Source of the DNA: Vicia villosa
Taxonomy: Eukaryota > Streptophyta > Magnoliopsida > Fabales > Fabaceae
DNA: 64,000 bases
NCBI RefSeq assembly: GCF_029867415.1
Contig: NC_081186.1
Location: forward strand, 109,556,128-109,620,127
Direction: 5' to 3'
Shown here piece by piece: positions 34,372 through 47,300 of the stretch. How positions within the stretch are numbered: position 1 is the first letter of the stretch; every line of letters begins with the position of its first letter. The position numbers and the translations under genes were made by a program. The notes beneath the pieces are model-generated. The model did not search any database. It was not told the DNA's origin and was given only the letters and a program-made list of their open reading frames with translations.

Positions 34372-35090
34372 CACGTTTTGTTGTTAGGGTTCTGAATTAA
34401 TAGAGCAAGGCGGACCACTTTTGAGAGCTAGGAGTTGATGATCGTTCATCAAGGGAATCATAACTTTGATTGTAAATGGAAGTGGCTAGTTCTCTTAGGT
34501 TAAGCCAATTTAGATGATTTTGTCAAAAATTTGTGATTTCATGTAATTTGTTAATTATTTATCATTGTAATGGTTAACCTTTTTTTGTTATTCAATAAAT
34601 TTTATGCTTAAAGCTTTTACTCATTTAAGAATGAGTAGATTGATACTAATTTGTGTTTGAGAGCTAAATATAGATAACTCAACTGTAAGCAACTTTATTG
34701 AGAGGCTGTTAATATTTCTAGACAAGTGGTATTAGTAGTTGTGACATAAGCATTTTAACATTTGTTCAAATATTCGTCAATTGCGACTTCACCCAAGATG
34801 TTGGAAGAATGTAACTTAACAAAGAAGGTTATGTAGAGAAATATTGTGCGCGACTAATTTATAAAAATAGTCATGATAACTTGCTAGACCATTTTAGGAT
34901 CAAACATAATTACCGAACAAGGATAATCAAAGGATTCAAATGGGGGCTAAATCACCTTTCTCATTAAATTGTCACAAACCGTTAATTTCACATTTTTATT
35001 TTACACATTGTTCCCCACCTATCCATCATACCCTTTATGTACGACCCATATTACTATTACAACTCTAACATTAAAATAAGTATAATTACT
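34371..35090. other. Unassigned AT-rich stretch
   Basis: No ORF or recognised repeat. Possibly flank of the minus-strand LTR element that follows. Confidence 0.4.
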
Positions 35091-35810
35091 CTTGCCGTTA
35101 GAAATTGGAAAAAACTTTCACAACAACTTGAACTTTTGCATATGATCAACCCAAAAACCATATACAAACTTACAAAGCTTTTACACAGGTTTAGCTAAAA
35201 ACTTAAACTAGAGCTTTTAACAGGTTCAACTCAATAACTTTTACCCAATGTTGTAATAAGTTAGGTTTGCAACCTTTAAAACTATTATAAAGCGTCACAA
35301 GAGACTATTTCCTAGAAGAAATACTTTCAGCGCAACAACAATACAATAACTCTTAGAAGGACCTTTTCACTCTCTTGGAACTAAGACAACTTTAATGAAA
35401 GAGTACATTTATAAAATAAGGAGAGAAAGAAAGTTAGATGAAGTTTTCTATTCAAAAAACTAATGTGAAATGGAATCAGTAGAAGCCTCCTTTATATAGG
35501 GAAAAATTGACTAAAAGAGGAAACAATTTATGGGTCATATTAATGAGTTTATATATTAAATCCAGGTATTAATCAATTGACCAATCAAGCTAAATTAATA
35601 AAGCTTGAAATTTTACTTCCCTTAATAGATTACTAACCCCTTTAACTAATTAAGAGACATTGGACTTTAATTCAAATCAATTAGAAGGACCTCTTTAGTT
35701 AGAAAATATATAATATCTTCATAATTTATCAAACAAGCTTCCAATAAATTAAACGCTTGCTCTGATTGCTTTTAAGAGATTTTAACAAAAGCAAAGAGGT
35801 TTGAAAACAC

Positions 35811-35831
35811 CGTGTGTGTGTGTGTGTGTGA
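35811..35831 (+). repeat. (TG)n microsatellite in LTR
   Basis: GTGTGTGTG run. A related but interrupted GT-rich tract is found at the equivalent place of the partner LTR near 41700-41722, supporting the LTR pairing. Confidence 0.85.
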
Positions 35832-38800
35832 ACATTTTCTTAGTATCTCAAAAGTTACACTTATTCCTTTTGCAATTAAATTGGTCAGAACTAAGAAAAA
35901 CCCTAAGCACGGGACCAAAGAGAGCTTTCACAATTTCACCTCTCTAGGATCATAACTTCAAGCCTTCAAGTTCTTTTTCTTCATTCACTAATTTCTTGCA
36001 CTGAAATAGATATCTTTGACTGATGAGGCTTGAGAAATTTCTTATTTTATTGGATACCATTTTCATGAACCATTGGAAAATTTTATCATGGTCAAAACCT
36101 CTTAACAGATCTCATCAATACGCTTGATAATTCTTATCAACATACTTGACAGTTGTCATTAACAAAACTACAGTGTTACCCGCGTAACATATAGAATAAA
36201 ATCCCCCCTTTTTATGATATCAATGCATATCTCAGAAAGGTGGTAAGATAAAAAAGAATAGAAATTTTTTGGGAGTGATTAACTCCCCCTCATAGATAAA
36301 GAGAGTATACTCTAATCCTCCTGAGAGTATACTTCTCCTCTTTTTGCATAATCAGAAAAGTTGATAGAGAAAGGGGAAACCCAAATAGCACATAGAATTC
36401 ATATATCACATTTAAACATAGGGAAAAACATCTGAATATTATAAACGATGAAAACTTTTATTACAAAACAATAAAGACTAGAAAAATAAAACATGCAAAC
36501 AAAATAGGAAAAAGATTAAAATAAAGCAACTATTCATTGTTTCCATCATCATCATCAATGAAAGTCCATGTGGAACTCCTCTAAAATATTTGCTTGGTTT
36601 GTCGAGAAAGAAACTTGCTCCGATACTCGTTGAAGAGTTCTAGAATTTTTCTAAATGAGCCTGGTGTTTTCCTGGGTGCTTGCAAGAATGGTGGATAGCA
36701 GGGCTTCAGTTAAAGGAATAAGTTGAATCTCAATGTCATACCCCAAAATTTACCCATACATTTTCTCCTATTCAAATTCAAATCAATACACAAAGTTCCA
36801 AGACACGCTCTCCTAAACAAGGCTCAGAAACTAGGGTTTGGGTTGTTCAAAGGAAAATCAGTAAATCAATGGCTCCAAGGCATCTCATATGGCTCAATAC
36901 ATCTCACATTATCTCTATGACAAGTATCAAGGCTCAATTCAAAGGAATGGTCACTCAATTGTTCAGAAAGTCAACAGTCGACTATCTTGACCTAAAAGTC
37001 AAATGTGGTCAAAGTAAAGTCAAAACTCCTGATTCTTTTTGTCAAGATCCTCATATTGAAGTATCATTCACCATTTGATCAAGAATTGATCATGGTTCAT
37101 CAAGGAAAGAACAAAAATCAATAAATCAAAAAGTTTCTAAATTAGGGTTTTGCATAGGAAAAGTCAACTGAACTTTGACCAGCCATAACTCCTACATGGA
37201 ACATCAGAAATTTTCCATCCAAAGCTCATTTTGAAGGAAATTTGATTCTCTACAAAATTGTCTCTCACACGCCAAGTCCAAAAATGCTTCATTTAAGAGA
37301 TATGGACCAAAACATTATAGGTCCTTTTTGAAAGTCAATAAAAAGACACTTTTTTCAAAAGGACATAAAATGAGCATGGAAAATAATTTTGATATGAGAC
37401 CAAAGGCACTGGTTAGAATACTCTTCAAGGTTTCTAAAAAGTCCTAGAACACTTCCATACCTCAAAAACTGAGAGAGATAGGCCTTGTCAAAGTTGGGCT
37501 ATTTTGGAAGAAAAAATGTGAAGGAACTTGAAATTTTTTGCAAATGGGCCCAAGTTATTTTGGTTCAATCTTGATCCCCAAGTATCCAAAGGCCCAAAAT
37601 CTCTTTCCCACGAAATTATATGATTTGTTTGATTTATTGTGAATTTTTAATTCATTTAAAAATGATTAAAATCAAATAAATTACTAGAAAATCAAACATT
37701 TTATAAAAGATGTGATTTGGATCTATTATAATCATCAAATATATTCCAAAATTAATCCAATTTCGTGCATAGGTAATTGGGAGAAGATTGAATCAATATT
37801 GGCCATAATTGGAAACTTTCAAAACCATATTTCCAATCAAATTTCTCAAACAAGCAATCCAAGATTCAAGAAGATTTTCTTCAATTTTACAACCCTAAAT
37901 TCTTCCTCTATAAGTACATGATCAATTCAGAGGGCAAGGGTTACAGAATTCTGCAAGAAGAACCCTAAAACCGAACCAAAAGTTCCAAGAATTTTCAAAG
38001 TTGGATTCTGAGTTAGAAGCAAATTCAGAGCATCCCCTTGATCCCAATACGTTCCTGAAGGTGTTTTGAAGCTATACAGATCATCACCTTCGATCAGCAA
38101 GTCTCGAATCGACCTCTATAACCCACGGTTTGCATCAAATTAAACTCACTTCGATTTCATTCATACATGCATTGTTAATATCATTTGACATTTGATTTGC
38201 GTATATGATGATGTTTGGATGATTTCTGGTTTGTTTAATTCGAGTTTTGATGCGTATATAGCGTTTCACCATTGTTAGGCTTTTTAGGTCTCGAATTAGG
38301 GATTCTGTCTACAGGTAAAATTGAGACCAACTGAAGCCATGGATGGAGTCGTGAGGACTGGACGATCGTGTCTGGGGCCTCGCGAAACGTTTATTTGTGT
38401 TCTAGATGGTATTCGCTATTTGCAGGTGAAGAAGGCTACGAACGCAAGTCGTAGCAAAATCCTAGCTAAATTTGCAGGGAGTTTGTTGAAGAAGACGACG
38501 CGGTGGCGAGATACCATTGGCCAGTTTGAAAATAAAAAGGGCGCGCGCGTGGAAGAGAGATGCCTTGGGATCGTGTGCGATTCACTTCCTGTGCATACCG
38601 TGGACCTTCATTCATCCAACCATGCAATCTTGCTCCTTCCCAATCCAACGCATGCCAGCACGCAGGTGTATCATGGAACGCATACGCCAGCCACACAGGA
38701 TCGACCAGCTAAGTTTCTAATTTTTTTAACTTTTAATTGCATAATTATTTTTTTTTATATATATTTATATATATGATAATACATTTGCTTTTTTGTTTTA

Positions 38801-38883
38801 TTAATACAAATTAGTTTTTAAACTTATTTTGGTAATAATAATAATGTTTGTATTTTTTTTAATAATAATTATCATATATTTTT

Positions 38884-39050
38884 TATTTAAATTATTTTTC
38901 TTATATCTATTTAAACTATTTTTCTTATATCTATTTAAATTATTTTTCTTATATCTATTTAAACTATTTTTCTTATATCTATTTGAATTATTTTTCTTAT
39001 ATCTATTTAAATTATCTTTCTTATATCTATTTAAATTATATTTATTATTT
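38884..39050 (+). repeat. 24-bp tandem repeat (x7) in the solo LTR
   Basis: Unit TTATTTTTCTTATATCTATT plus TAAA, repeated about seven times with few changes. It yields a spurious repetitive Leu/Phe/Tyr frame. Confidence 0.92.
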
Positions 39051-39924
39051 ACATATTTTCAAAATTCATACATATTTTGTTTTTATTCCAAAAATTCCTA
39101 AAAAATATATTTCATGCTCGATTTTATTTTCTCGACCCGATTTAATTAATTAGGTCGTCAGACCAATAATTAGTTAAGTTATTTTCCTTTTCTTTTCAAT
39201 TTGTACCCTAATCAGGGTTTTTAACGATTGTTCCCTACACTGATATTTCTTTTTCTGTGCCTTTTCAGGGTTGACTTTTCAGGTACCTTCCGACTACGCG
39301 CCTCGCCTTATACGAAGCTAAGTATTCGATACATTTAAATTTCAAAGTCTATTTTGTTTCCTTTGATTTTAGGGTTTGCCCTTATATTTTTTGAACTGTG
39401 CATACATTCACTCCATCTATTTTTCTGCCCTTGCCATTTTTCAGGGTTAACCCTGAGGCTTCCTCCGACCGCCAACCATGTCAGATCAAATTCAAAATGC
39501 AAAGCTAAGTGCCCTTGTATTTATTTATTCTTAATTTCTTTATCTTTTATTTTTATTAGGGTTAGCAATGTCCGCCTCCGAACCCATAATGCACTCACCC
39601 CATTTTTTGTTTGCCATTTTTCCCACCTTTTCAGGGTTTGTCAGTTGCCGAAGCATCGAGTATCGGTAACCCTAAACCCTAATCTCGATTATATTATTAC
39701 TTGTTTCAAACCCATTTATTTTATCCCGCTGGTTTCAATTCCCCTTTCCTCCGCTGGTTGCAATTTCCCTTCCCCATTATTAGTGTTTATATTAAACTGC
39801 GTGTTAGTAATTCTAGAGAGTGCAACTTATTAACTGAATTAGCATCACGTAAATTTACAAGATAACATAACTGAACATAATCACGTGATTGGTGCACACA
39901 CGCACACTTTTGGGTAAACCTCTC

Positions 39925-39959
39925 TGTTGCCTGTTGCCTGTTGCCTGTTGCCTGTTGCC
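39925..39959 (+). repeat. 7-bp tandem repeat TGTTGCC (x5)
   Basis: Five perfect copies of TGTTGCC inside the solo LTR. Confidence 0.92.
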
Positions 39960-42099
39960 TTGTGTTTCTTTGCAGAATAGCCAGTCCATCGAATACGAGG
40001 ATACCTCAGCCATGTTGCCTCGATTAAAGATCATGGTCCCTAATGATGCTGCCTTCGATATACATGATCTCGACCCTCGGAAGTTGCCTACGAAAAGGCT
40101 GAGGTATCCTCCGGTTGCCTAAACGAAAGGCTATTTTGATCCTTCCCCTTAGACTACCTGCCTCTCTATGGCATGGGTCAGTCTTATGGTGAACGATAAT
40201 GCGATGACCCTTCAACCTCCAAACGAAAGGCTTCCTGCCCTCTTATGGCGAGGATAGACCCTTTCATCCTGAAAGGCTAAAAGAAACCTATCATCTAAGT
40301 TTAAGGTAATTGCCCCTAATTGCTTTTCCTTGCTCTAAACTTTTTATATTCTTTCTCATAATCCTTCAAAAGGGCTACGCTCATTTACGAGCTAAAGTCC
40401 CTATTCTTTTTTTCTTCTACATTTCTAAAAACAAAAAACGAGCAAAGTAGTTAAGAGCCCATGGAAAACCATGGATGCAAAGGGTGCCTTACACCTTCCC
40501 TTTGCATAATTACCCCCCGAACCCTATTTTATTTAAAAGGTTTTTCCTGTTTCTTTTAGCCTTTCTAACTTGTTTGGATAAAATAAAAGTCGGTGGCGAC
40601 TCTTGCTTACCGTACATTTCGATTATAAAAGTCAGTTCACCGAGTTACACTCAAGATCAAAAACTTCTATATCTGCAGGACTATAATCCAAGATTCCATC
40701 GTTGTCTTTAAAGTATATATGCTTCTGAAAGTTTCCTTTAATCACCAAATGGGACGAATACGATTGTTGTCCTTCTAAATTGACACTAGCAAGACGCGTG
40801 ATTCTTGTGATTTGACCCTTATATGATAATCCTATAATAATCCTTCTTTTTCATTCTTCCATATGTTGCATCACTCCATATGCACAATTGGTTTGAATAT
40901 GTTTAGTCTACAACCAATGATCACAACATATTTCCTAAAAAAGTCATCATGATTATTTTTCCTTGGAAACAACACATGCTTACAGGTATAACTTTTTCAT
41001 AAGAGTAACCTAAAAACCTTCTAAAAACACATAAAACTGTTAGACATGTTAGATCAAAACATAAATCAGTGCTTTTAGAGGGTTCAAATCAATGACTTTC
41101 ATTAAAATTTTAACAAGTTCAACTCAATAACATTCACCTAAAATTTTAATAAGTTAAGCTTGCAACCTTCAAAACTATTACAGAAGTCACAAGAGATCAT
41201 GCTCTTGAATAAATACTTTCAGCACAACACCATTACAACAACTCTCTAAATGAGCTTTATACTCTTATAGCACTAAGGCAACTTTATGAAAGAGTAAATT
41301 TATAAAAATTAGAGAAGGAAAGTTAAAGGAAGGCTTCTATTTAGAAAACAGGTGTGAAATTAAATAAGGATAAGTCTCTTTTATATTGGGAAAAAAATTG
41401 CTCAAAAAGGAAACAATCGTTGGGCCATTTTAATGAGTTAGTTGAATAAATCCATGAATTAATCGATTAACCAATCTAAAATAGGAAATTTTGAAATTCT
41501 ACATCACTTAATCCATTATTAATCCCTATATTTGATTAGGTGGTATTACACTTTGATTCTAATTAATTAGAAGGACCTCTTAATCGATTAGACAGTGTAT
41601 AATACCTTCTTAATTAATTAAACAAACTTCCAATCAATCAAGTGTTTTCCTGAATTGGTTTTAAGAGATTTTAACAAAAGAGAAGAGGTTTTAAAACATT
41701 TTGTGTGTGTATGTGTTTGTGCGTATTGCCTTAGTACCTTAAGACTTAATCTTGTTTGTTTCATAATTAAAGTCATAAGAACTAGAAAAAAAATCCCTGA
41801 GCATAGGACCAAACGAGCTTTCACACTTTCACTTTTCAGAATCGTAACTTCAAATTTTTAAGTTCTTTTGCTAGATTAAAAAGTCTATGAAAGAACTTGA
41901 TATCTTTGACTGATGAGACTTAAGATATTTCTTCTTTGATTGAATAATGTCATCAAAAAGCATTGGAAACACTCATCATGATCAAAATATCTTGACAAAT
42001 GCCATCAATACCCTTGATAGTTATCATCAACATACTTGACAGATGTTAACAACAAAACCACAATTTCACTTGCACAACACATAGAACCAAATATGTGAA

Positions 42100-43130
42100 T
42101 ACCAAATCTAAATCTACTTCTATAGTAGCTTTTGATAGGTAATTATTCAAGGTTTAAACCTAAAGAGTGCTTCTCAATATCAAATTAATTTAACAAATCA
42201 TGTTATAAATGATCAAGTCATGCTTTAGAATAATTGCATATCCTTAGTCTAAACCTAAGAATTCTTCTCAGTAGTATATTATATTCAGAAACATGATCAA
42301 AACATATCATGCATTAAGATAAATAATAAATACCAATTTTATTTAATAACTAAAATAGGAATAATACCAAGATCACAATTAATACATATAAAGTATTATA
42401 TAATACAAATCCTACTCCAACAAAATAGAACTTAGATAATCATAGTGATGGTAGCATTATAGAAGAAGTAGAAGCATAGTTACATCATACGTTCTCTCAA
42501 TTTTATGGGTGATAAATCCACTCTGACAAATGCTCAAGCTCTCTCTCATTGGTATTACAACTAAATATACTATTCAAAAATAAAACTATATAAATTGAAA
42601 CTATGTACAAGATAAAAGATGATTTCATCTACGACATAAATCATATGGTTATAGAATTTATAATCTTTCTTCATTCATTGGGCGAAGGCTGGTTCGCCTA
42701 AAAAATTGAACTTTCCATATTTTCTTTTCCCTAAATAAACCTCTTGAATTGCTACTAAATTACCTTAAATTTGTTTGGGAAAATATGGCTTGCCCAGAAA
42801 TTTTTCCCTGTTTTGCACTGGAAACATTCTTCCTCGGGTACACTGGTCGAGGGTGCTCGCCCAACGAATTTGGATTGAATACTTGCCTTCAACTCTAGGT
42901 TTCTTGCTCCATTTTTATTAGATTTTAATACTTTATCCTTAGTTTTTAATACATCAACCTATTACATTAAAATGGTCATAAATTAGTATCACTTCACAAT
43001 TACAAGATATTATTCATTATATGCATAAATCAGAGATTTTTTATGTTACTTTATGAGCAAGTAAATGAACAACTGTGTGAAATTAATAGTGAAAATCATG
43101 TAAATTATACACTTATCTTAGCTCTAATCC
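42100..43130 (-). repeat. Unresolved LTR-like stretch
   Basis: Contains GGGCGAAGGCTGGTTCGCC (about 42680-42698), a G/C-rich imperfect hairpin in AT-rich context, and a related GCTCGCCCAACGAA near 42854. Such motifs occur in LTRs of legume gypsy elements, but borders, primer site and family are not resolved. No gene supported. Confidence 0.3.
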
Positions 43131-43244
43131 TATATAAGAATCTAGGAATCAACCAAGATGACAAAGTTGAAAGTTGATGTTAGTGGAAAATGTTTGAATG
43201 TTCAAGAGTGGGGAGTGAGATTAGAGGTAACCAAAAGGAGAAGA

Positions 43245-43348
<104 letters not shown>

Positions 43349-44261
43349 TCCAAGTCCAAGGGATTTGACAAATAAAATTATAAATACTTCATTTTTCACA
43401 AAACTACCCACGTTAAGAAGAATTTTCCCTATAAAGGAAGCAAAGGTGATTGTGTTCAAATTGCAATTGCCTCAAATGAGGATGGTTATGAGGGTGCTAG
43501 TATGCTATTGGTAACGAGTTTGGAGTTCGTGAAGATTTGTGTAATGACTCAAGGAGCTCTTATTATATGCTCCCAATTAAATAATACTTTTATACTTTTT
43601 AGCTAAAAGAAGGTAGATTTGTTTGATTCGGTAGTAATAAGTCTTGCAAGGCTCATGGTACGAGGCAATTTGGCTCAAGGTGTTTGACAATCACTAGTTT
43701 CTTTGATGCAATGTCAGTTGTATTCCAAAACTTAAGAGAAATATTATATTTATATGCATATTTGATGATTTAGTCTATTACATTAACTTTGAACATGGCA
43801 TGCTAATTTCACATGGTCCATTGATAATTACTAAAGGGTCTAAAATGTGAGGGTATTTTTATATATTTTGGATGGTTCAACTATTATTGGTAATACATAA
43901 CTATCTAGTCAAGACCTAAAACGAAATTATGGTATTTGAGATTAGGGAATGTTAGTGAAAGAAGTTTGGTTAAACTAGCTAAGCAAGATTTAATGAATTT
44001 TTGGAGTCATATGCATATTTCTAGTGAATCTAATGAGTATGTTCACTTAGATCTTTGCAGTTCCACAAGGGTGGCAATTCATGGGGTGGTTTTTATTTTT
44101 TTTGCTTTTTCTTGAAGAATATGGGTTCGCAATTTGAAACCTAAAAGTGACAAATTTAAAAAATTGAAGGAGCATCATACTCTTATAGAAAATTATATAA
44201 GAGCTGTCTCAAAGTCAAATACAAGCTTAAAGTGCTTTTGACTGGCGCATCTTGTAACGGA

Positions 44262-45448
44262 GAACTTGAATCCTTTATATGGCCTTGAACTCCCTCTTCC
44301 TTCACAAAACTAAGCGATGTGGAACTTCTTCAACATATATATTTTCAACCAAACCCAACAATCTCCACTTTGATTGAAAATAATACATAAACTTTCATTG
44401 TCTTTACCGACAATCATACTTCACCATAAAGAGTATCAACGTGTATATTTTCAACCAATCTCATCAATCTCCACCTTGATTGAAAATAAACATCAACTTT
44501 CATTGTCTTTACCGACATTCATACTCCACCATAAAGAGTATAGTCACTTGAAGCTACACCACTCCCAAGAGTTTTCACATTGTCTTCACCGACAATCATA
44601 GTTTTAAAAACTATCATACTCTTTCATGCAGAATATATTTCACTTGAAGATAAACCACTTCAAGAATTTCACATTGTCATCACCGACAATAATATACTTT
44701 ATCATGAAGAATAAATTTCACTTGAAGTTAAACCACTTCAAGAATTTTCACATGCTGAAAACCATGTTGAAAACTTATGGTGTAACTTCTTTGTTGGCAG
44801 AAAGCTCTTCAACCACCGACATAATCTTGCACCTTATGTAATCTTGATTTTATCAACTCATCTTTGACTTTGAACTTTCCACAATTCAAAAAATAATTCT
44901 TCCATCAATTTTCTCTAACCCAAACTGCACAGCGGAACTTGTGAATGCAGCTTAACAACTCTTTCACAACACCACCATTCTTTTCTAATGTGAAAGATCA
45001 GACAAAGCTACAACCATAGAGCATACTAAGAACCTTTATCCCCAGATCAAACCTGAAGCTCTGATACCACTGTTGGGATATCATTAAGAGGGAAGCATTC
45101 ACATCGACTCGAACACTCACCTAAAGATCAAAGGTGATTGGTGTATGGGTCCTCTCATTTATAAAGTGCACAACCTCCATTTTTCTAAGCAATGTGGGAC
45201 TTATAACTCACACTTGTTTCTCCATACAACTCACTTTATTCTCAATAATCCCCCCCCTCAAGTGGTGAGTCCATCCACTATACTCCCCCTAAAATGGAAG
45301 TTCTTTCATCCACATACTTGTACCGCCATTGAGAGACACCTTTATCTCATCATGTGCACTTCAACGGGACACGCCACCTGACCACCATGTCAGGAAGACT
45401 TTCGACACAAGGAACCGGTCCGTTTCTCAAACCAGGCTCTAATACCAC
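44262..45448 (-). mobile_element. Minus-strand TRIM/LARD-like fragments
   Basis: On the minus strand, initiator-Met primer-binding sites are visible as GCTCTGATACCA (45058-45069) and GGCTCTAATACCA (45435-45447). Each is followed on the plus strand by TGTTGGG, the end of an LTR in reverse. At 44356-44372 CCCAACAATCTCCACT is the complement of a purine tract plus LTR start. The interior (44370-44860) has repeated phrases such as CATTGTCTTTACCGACA and CACTTGAAG-TA-ACCACT. No coding capacity was found. At least two elements seem to be involved; their exact limits are uncertain. Confidence 0.5.
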
Positions 45449-45540
45449 TGTTGGGGAGTTTGGGAGAGTCGAGAACACCAAAGGGACTAATGCTCTAGGA
45501 CCACAAGAGAGGGAGATGCCACATCTCAACCCAACACCTT
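45449..45540 (-). repeat. Inverted TRIM LTR fragment
   Basis: TGTTGGGGAGTTTGGGAGAG ... AACACCTTAAGGTTTTGGG is the reverse complement, with few changes, of the last part of the LTR at 45725-45913. It follows a reverse primer-binding site, as expected for a minus-strand 5' LTR. Confidence 0.7.
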
Positions 45541-45913
45541 AAGGTTTTGGGTGAGTATGTGGTGTCTCTTTCACTTGTGTGTTGCTCTTGACTCAATGTG
45601 GATGCTCTCAATGATGACCCAACAGTGGTATCCGAGCCGTGGTTCGGCTTGGTGGGGGAGCAAGAGCTGGATCCAGTGTTGGATTCTGTTATAGGATGTG
45701 GGAACTCACACTTGTGGGGGAGAATGTTGGGTGCAAGTGTGAGTGGTTAAAGTCCCACATTGCCTATGAATGGGTGAAATATTGGATTTATAATAGAGAG
45801 GACCCATTTACCTAACACCTTAAGGTTTTGGGTTGAGATGTGGCGTCTCCCTCTCTTGTGGTCCTAGAGCATTAGTCACGTTGGTGCTCTCGACTCTCCG
45901 GGACTTCCTAACA
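45541..45913 (+). mobile_element. TRIM element with truncated 5' LTR
   Basis: Plus-strand order: LTR 3' portion ending GACCCAACA at 45624, primer site TGGTATCCGAGCC (45626-45638), about 75 bp of interior, purine tract TTGTGGGGGAGAA (45712-45724), and a complete 189-bp LTR (45725-45913, TGTTGGGTGC ... CTTCCTAACA). The 5' LTR is fused head to head with the inverted LTR fragment at 45449-45540. No coding capacity, as normal for TRIMs. Confidence 0.78.
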
Positions 45914-46437
45914 CATTTTAGAGCGGGTAAGGTTCATGCTATTGTGAGTTGAGTTATCTAAGATTTTTTGGGTAGAATTTATTTCAACTACAACTTATTT
46001 GATCAACTGATATAAATATACAAGAATAGGATTCAAAACACCTATGGAAGTAAGGAGTGAGAAATCATACTATTCTAATTTGATTTTTTTAGCATTGGTG
46101 TTTGCGCATATCAAGGAAGAAAATTTTAATGTTATGGTTGTGAAGTGTGTCTTCATTTTTTTATCCTTAAGGTGTGATGGGGCACAATTTTAGAAGATGG
46201 AACCTAAAGTATAAAAAATTATCATAGATATGTTACTTTTGATGAAACCCGCATAGGAAAGTGCAAAGACCAAGAAGTAAAAAATTCAAAAACTAAAATG
46301 GAAGAGACTAATTTTGAGGTGAAGGTTCGTACTAGTGATATTAGAGATGAGGAAGAATTTTATTTTTTTGCATCTAGTTGTAGAGAGGTGCAACCTATAA
46401 TGGCCCTAGACTATCGGTTGGCTCGTGATAAGGAAAT

Positions 46438-47006
46438 TGTTGAGAATCAAGTGTGAGGAAGAAGTCCCACATTGGTTAGAAAAGGGAAGAATGAACATTT
46501 TATAAGTGAGGGAACACATACACTTATTACCTTAAGGTTTTAGGTGGAAAAGTGGTGTGTCTCTCACAAAGTATGTCCCAAGTGTAATATGATCCCTCGT
46601 TGACCCCCTCGAAGTGTCTCTAACAGTGGTATCAAAGTCTTTGGTTCGAGAAAGTGATCGGCTTACTTGTAGTTAAAGAAAGTCAACAGATAAATGCAGT
46701 TGAAGAGAGTCAGCAGATACATGTAGCTGAAGAGAGTCAACGTATACTAGTGAATGTGGAAGAGAGAGCTTCCACGTGAGGGGAAACAATGTGTATAGAC
46801 TCACACTTGAGGGGGAGTGTTGAGAATCAAGTGTAAGGAACAAGTCTCACATTGGTTAGAAAAAGGTAGAATGAACACTTTATAAGTGAGAGAACTCATA
46901 CACCTATTACCTTAACGTTTTAGGTGGACAAGTGGTGTGTCTCTCACAAAGGTGTTCCCCAAGTGTAAAAGTGCTTCCTCGTTGACCCCTTGAATTACCT
47001 CCAACA
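46438..47006 (+). mobile_element. Complete TRIM retroelement
   Basis: 569 bp with two LTRs of 188-189 bp (46438-46625 and 46818-47006; TGTTGAGAATCAAGTGT ... AACA). A primer site TGGTATCAAAGTC lies at 46627-46639 and a purine tract TGAGGGGGAG at 46808-46817. Flanks are GAAAT (left) and TAAAT (right), a near-match that may be a decayed 5-bp target duplication. The interior has a repeated phrase of about 32 bp (GAAGAGAGTCA-C-GATA). No ORF; it depends on other elements for movement. It interrupts the decayed copia frame. The two LTRs differ at about a dozen positions, so insertion is not very recent. Confidence 0.9.
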
Positions 47007-47300
47007 TAAATGAGGATGATTTTTTAATCTCAAATGTATGGCTATGTCGATTGTATTTGTTATCCTTTAAATATGGATGAAGGATTTCAAGCCTCATGAT
47101 GAAATAACTTCAAGGCGGTATTTGAAAAAACAGATAGTCAGAAATGGTTAAAGTGGTGAATGATGGAATTTATTCATTGAAAAAGATCTATGAACTTGTG
47201 AAACCCTAAACCCTTGATGGAGAAGAATTACATCACCTTCAAATATCTTATCTGAACTTCCCCATTGCAAAGGATCCCTGGCAAGAGGATTTGGATACCT

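Larger units (their letters stand above)
36734..40649 (+). mobile_element. Solo LTR of an Ogre-type gypsy element
   Basis: 3916 bp beginning TGTCATACCCCAAAATTT and ending GTCAGTTCACCGAGTTACA (TG...CA), with a perfect 5-bp target duplication CTCAA at 36729-36733 and 40650-40654. The start and the GGTGGCGACTCT and AAGTCAGTTCACCG phrases near the end resemble the very long LTRs of legume Ogre (Tat-lineage) elements. No primer-binding site, ORF or second LTR is attached. This is the product expected from recombination between two LTRs. Short frames inside (for example 38321-38776) are not genes. The lineage name is from recognition of these phrases and is less certain than the solo-LTR structure. 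Confidence 0.85.
35095..42090 (-). mobile_element. Minus-strand SIRE-like remnant split by a solo LTR
   Basis: Direct repeats of about 1 kb at roughly 35200-36190 and 41060-42085 share a consistent order of blocks: GGTTCAACTCAATAAC, AATAAGTTA-G-TTGCAACCTT, GTCACAAGAGA, AATACTTTCAGC, TGAAAGAGTA-ATTTATAAAA, TTGATTTTAAGAGATTTTAACAAAAG-like, and ATCTTTGACTGATGAG. They are read as the two LTRs. Next to the left one, 36201-36216 is the complement of a polypurine tract (ATAAAAAGGGGGGAT), placing the element on the minus strand. Only about 0.9 kb of interior remains (36191-36733 and 40655-41059), so nearly all coding sequence is gone. The Ogre-like solo LTR at 36734-40649 was inserted later, inside it. 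Confidence 0.65.

Noticed and set aside
38321..38776. 151-codon frame in the solo LTR
   Set aside because: Lies wholly inside an LTR whose borders and target duplication are defined. No domain; ends in homopolymer-rich sequence.
38829..39101. Repetitive Leu/Phe/Tyr frame resembling a membrane protein
   Set aside because: Produced by the 24-bp tandem repeat in the solo LTR.
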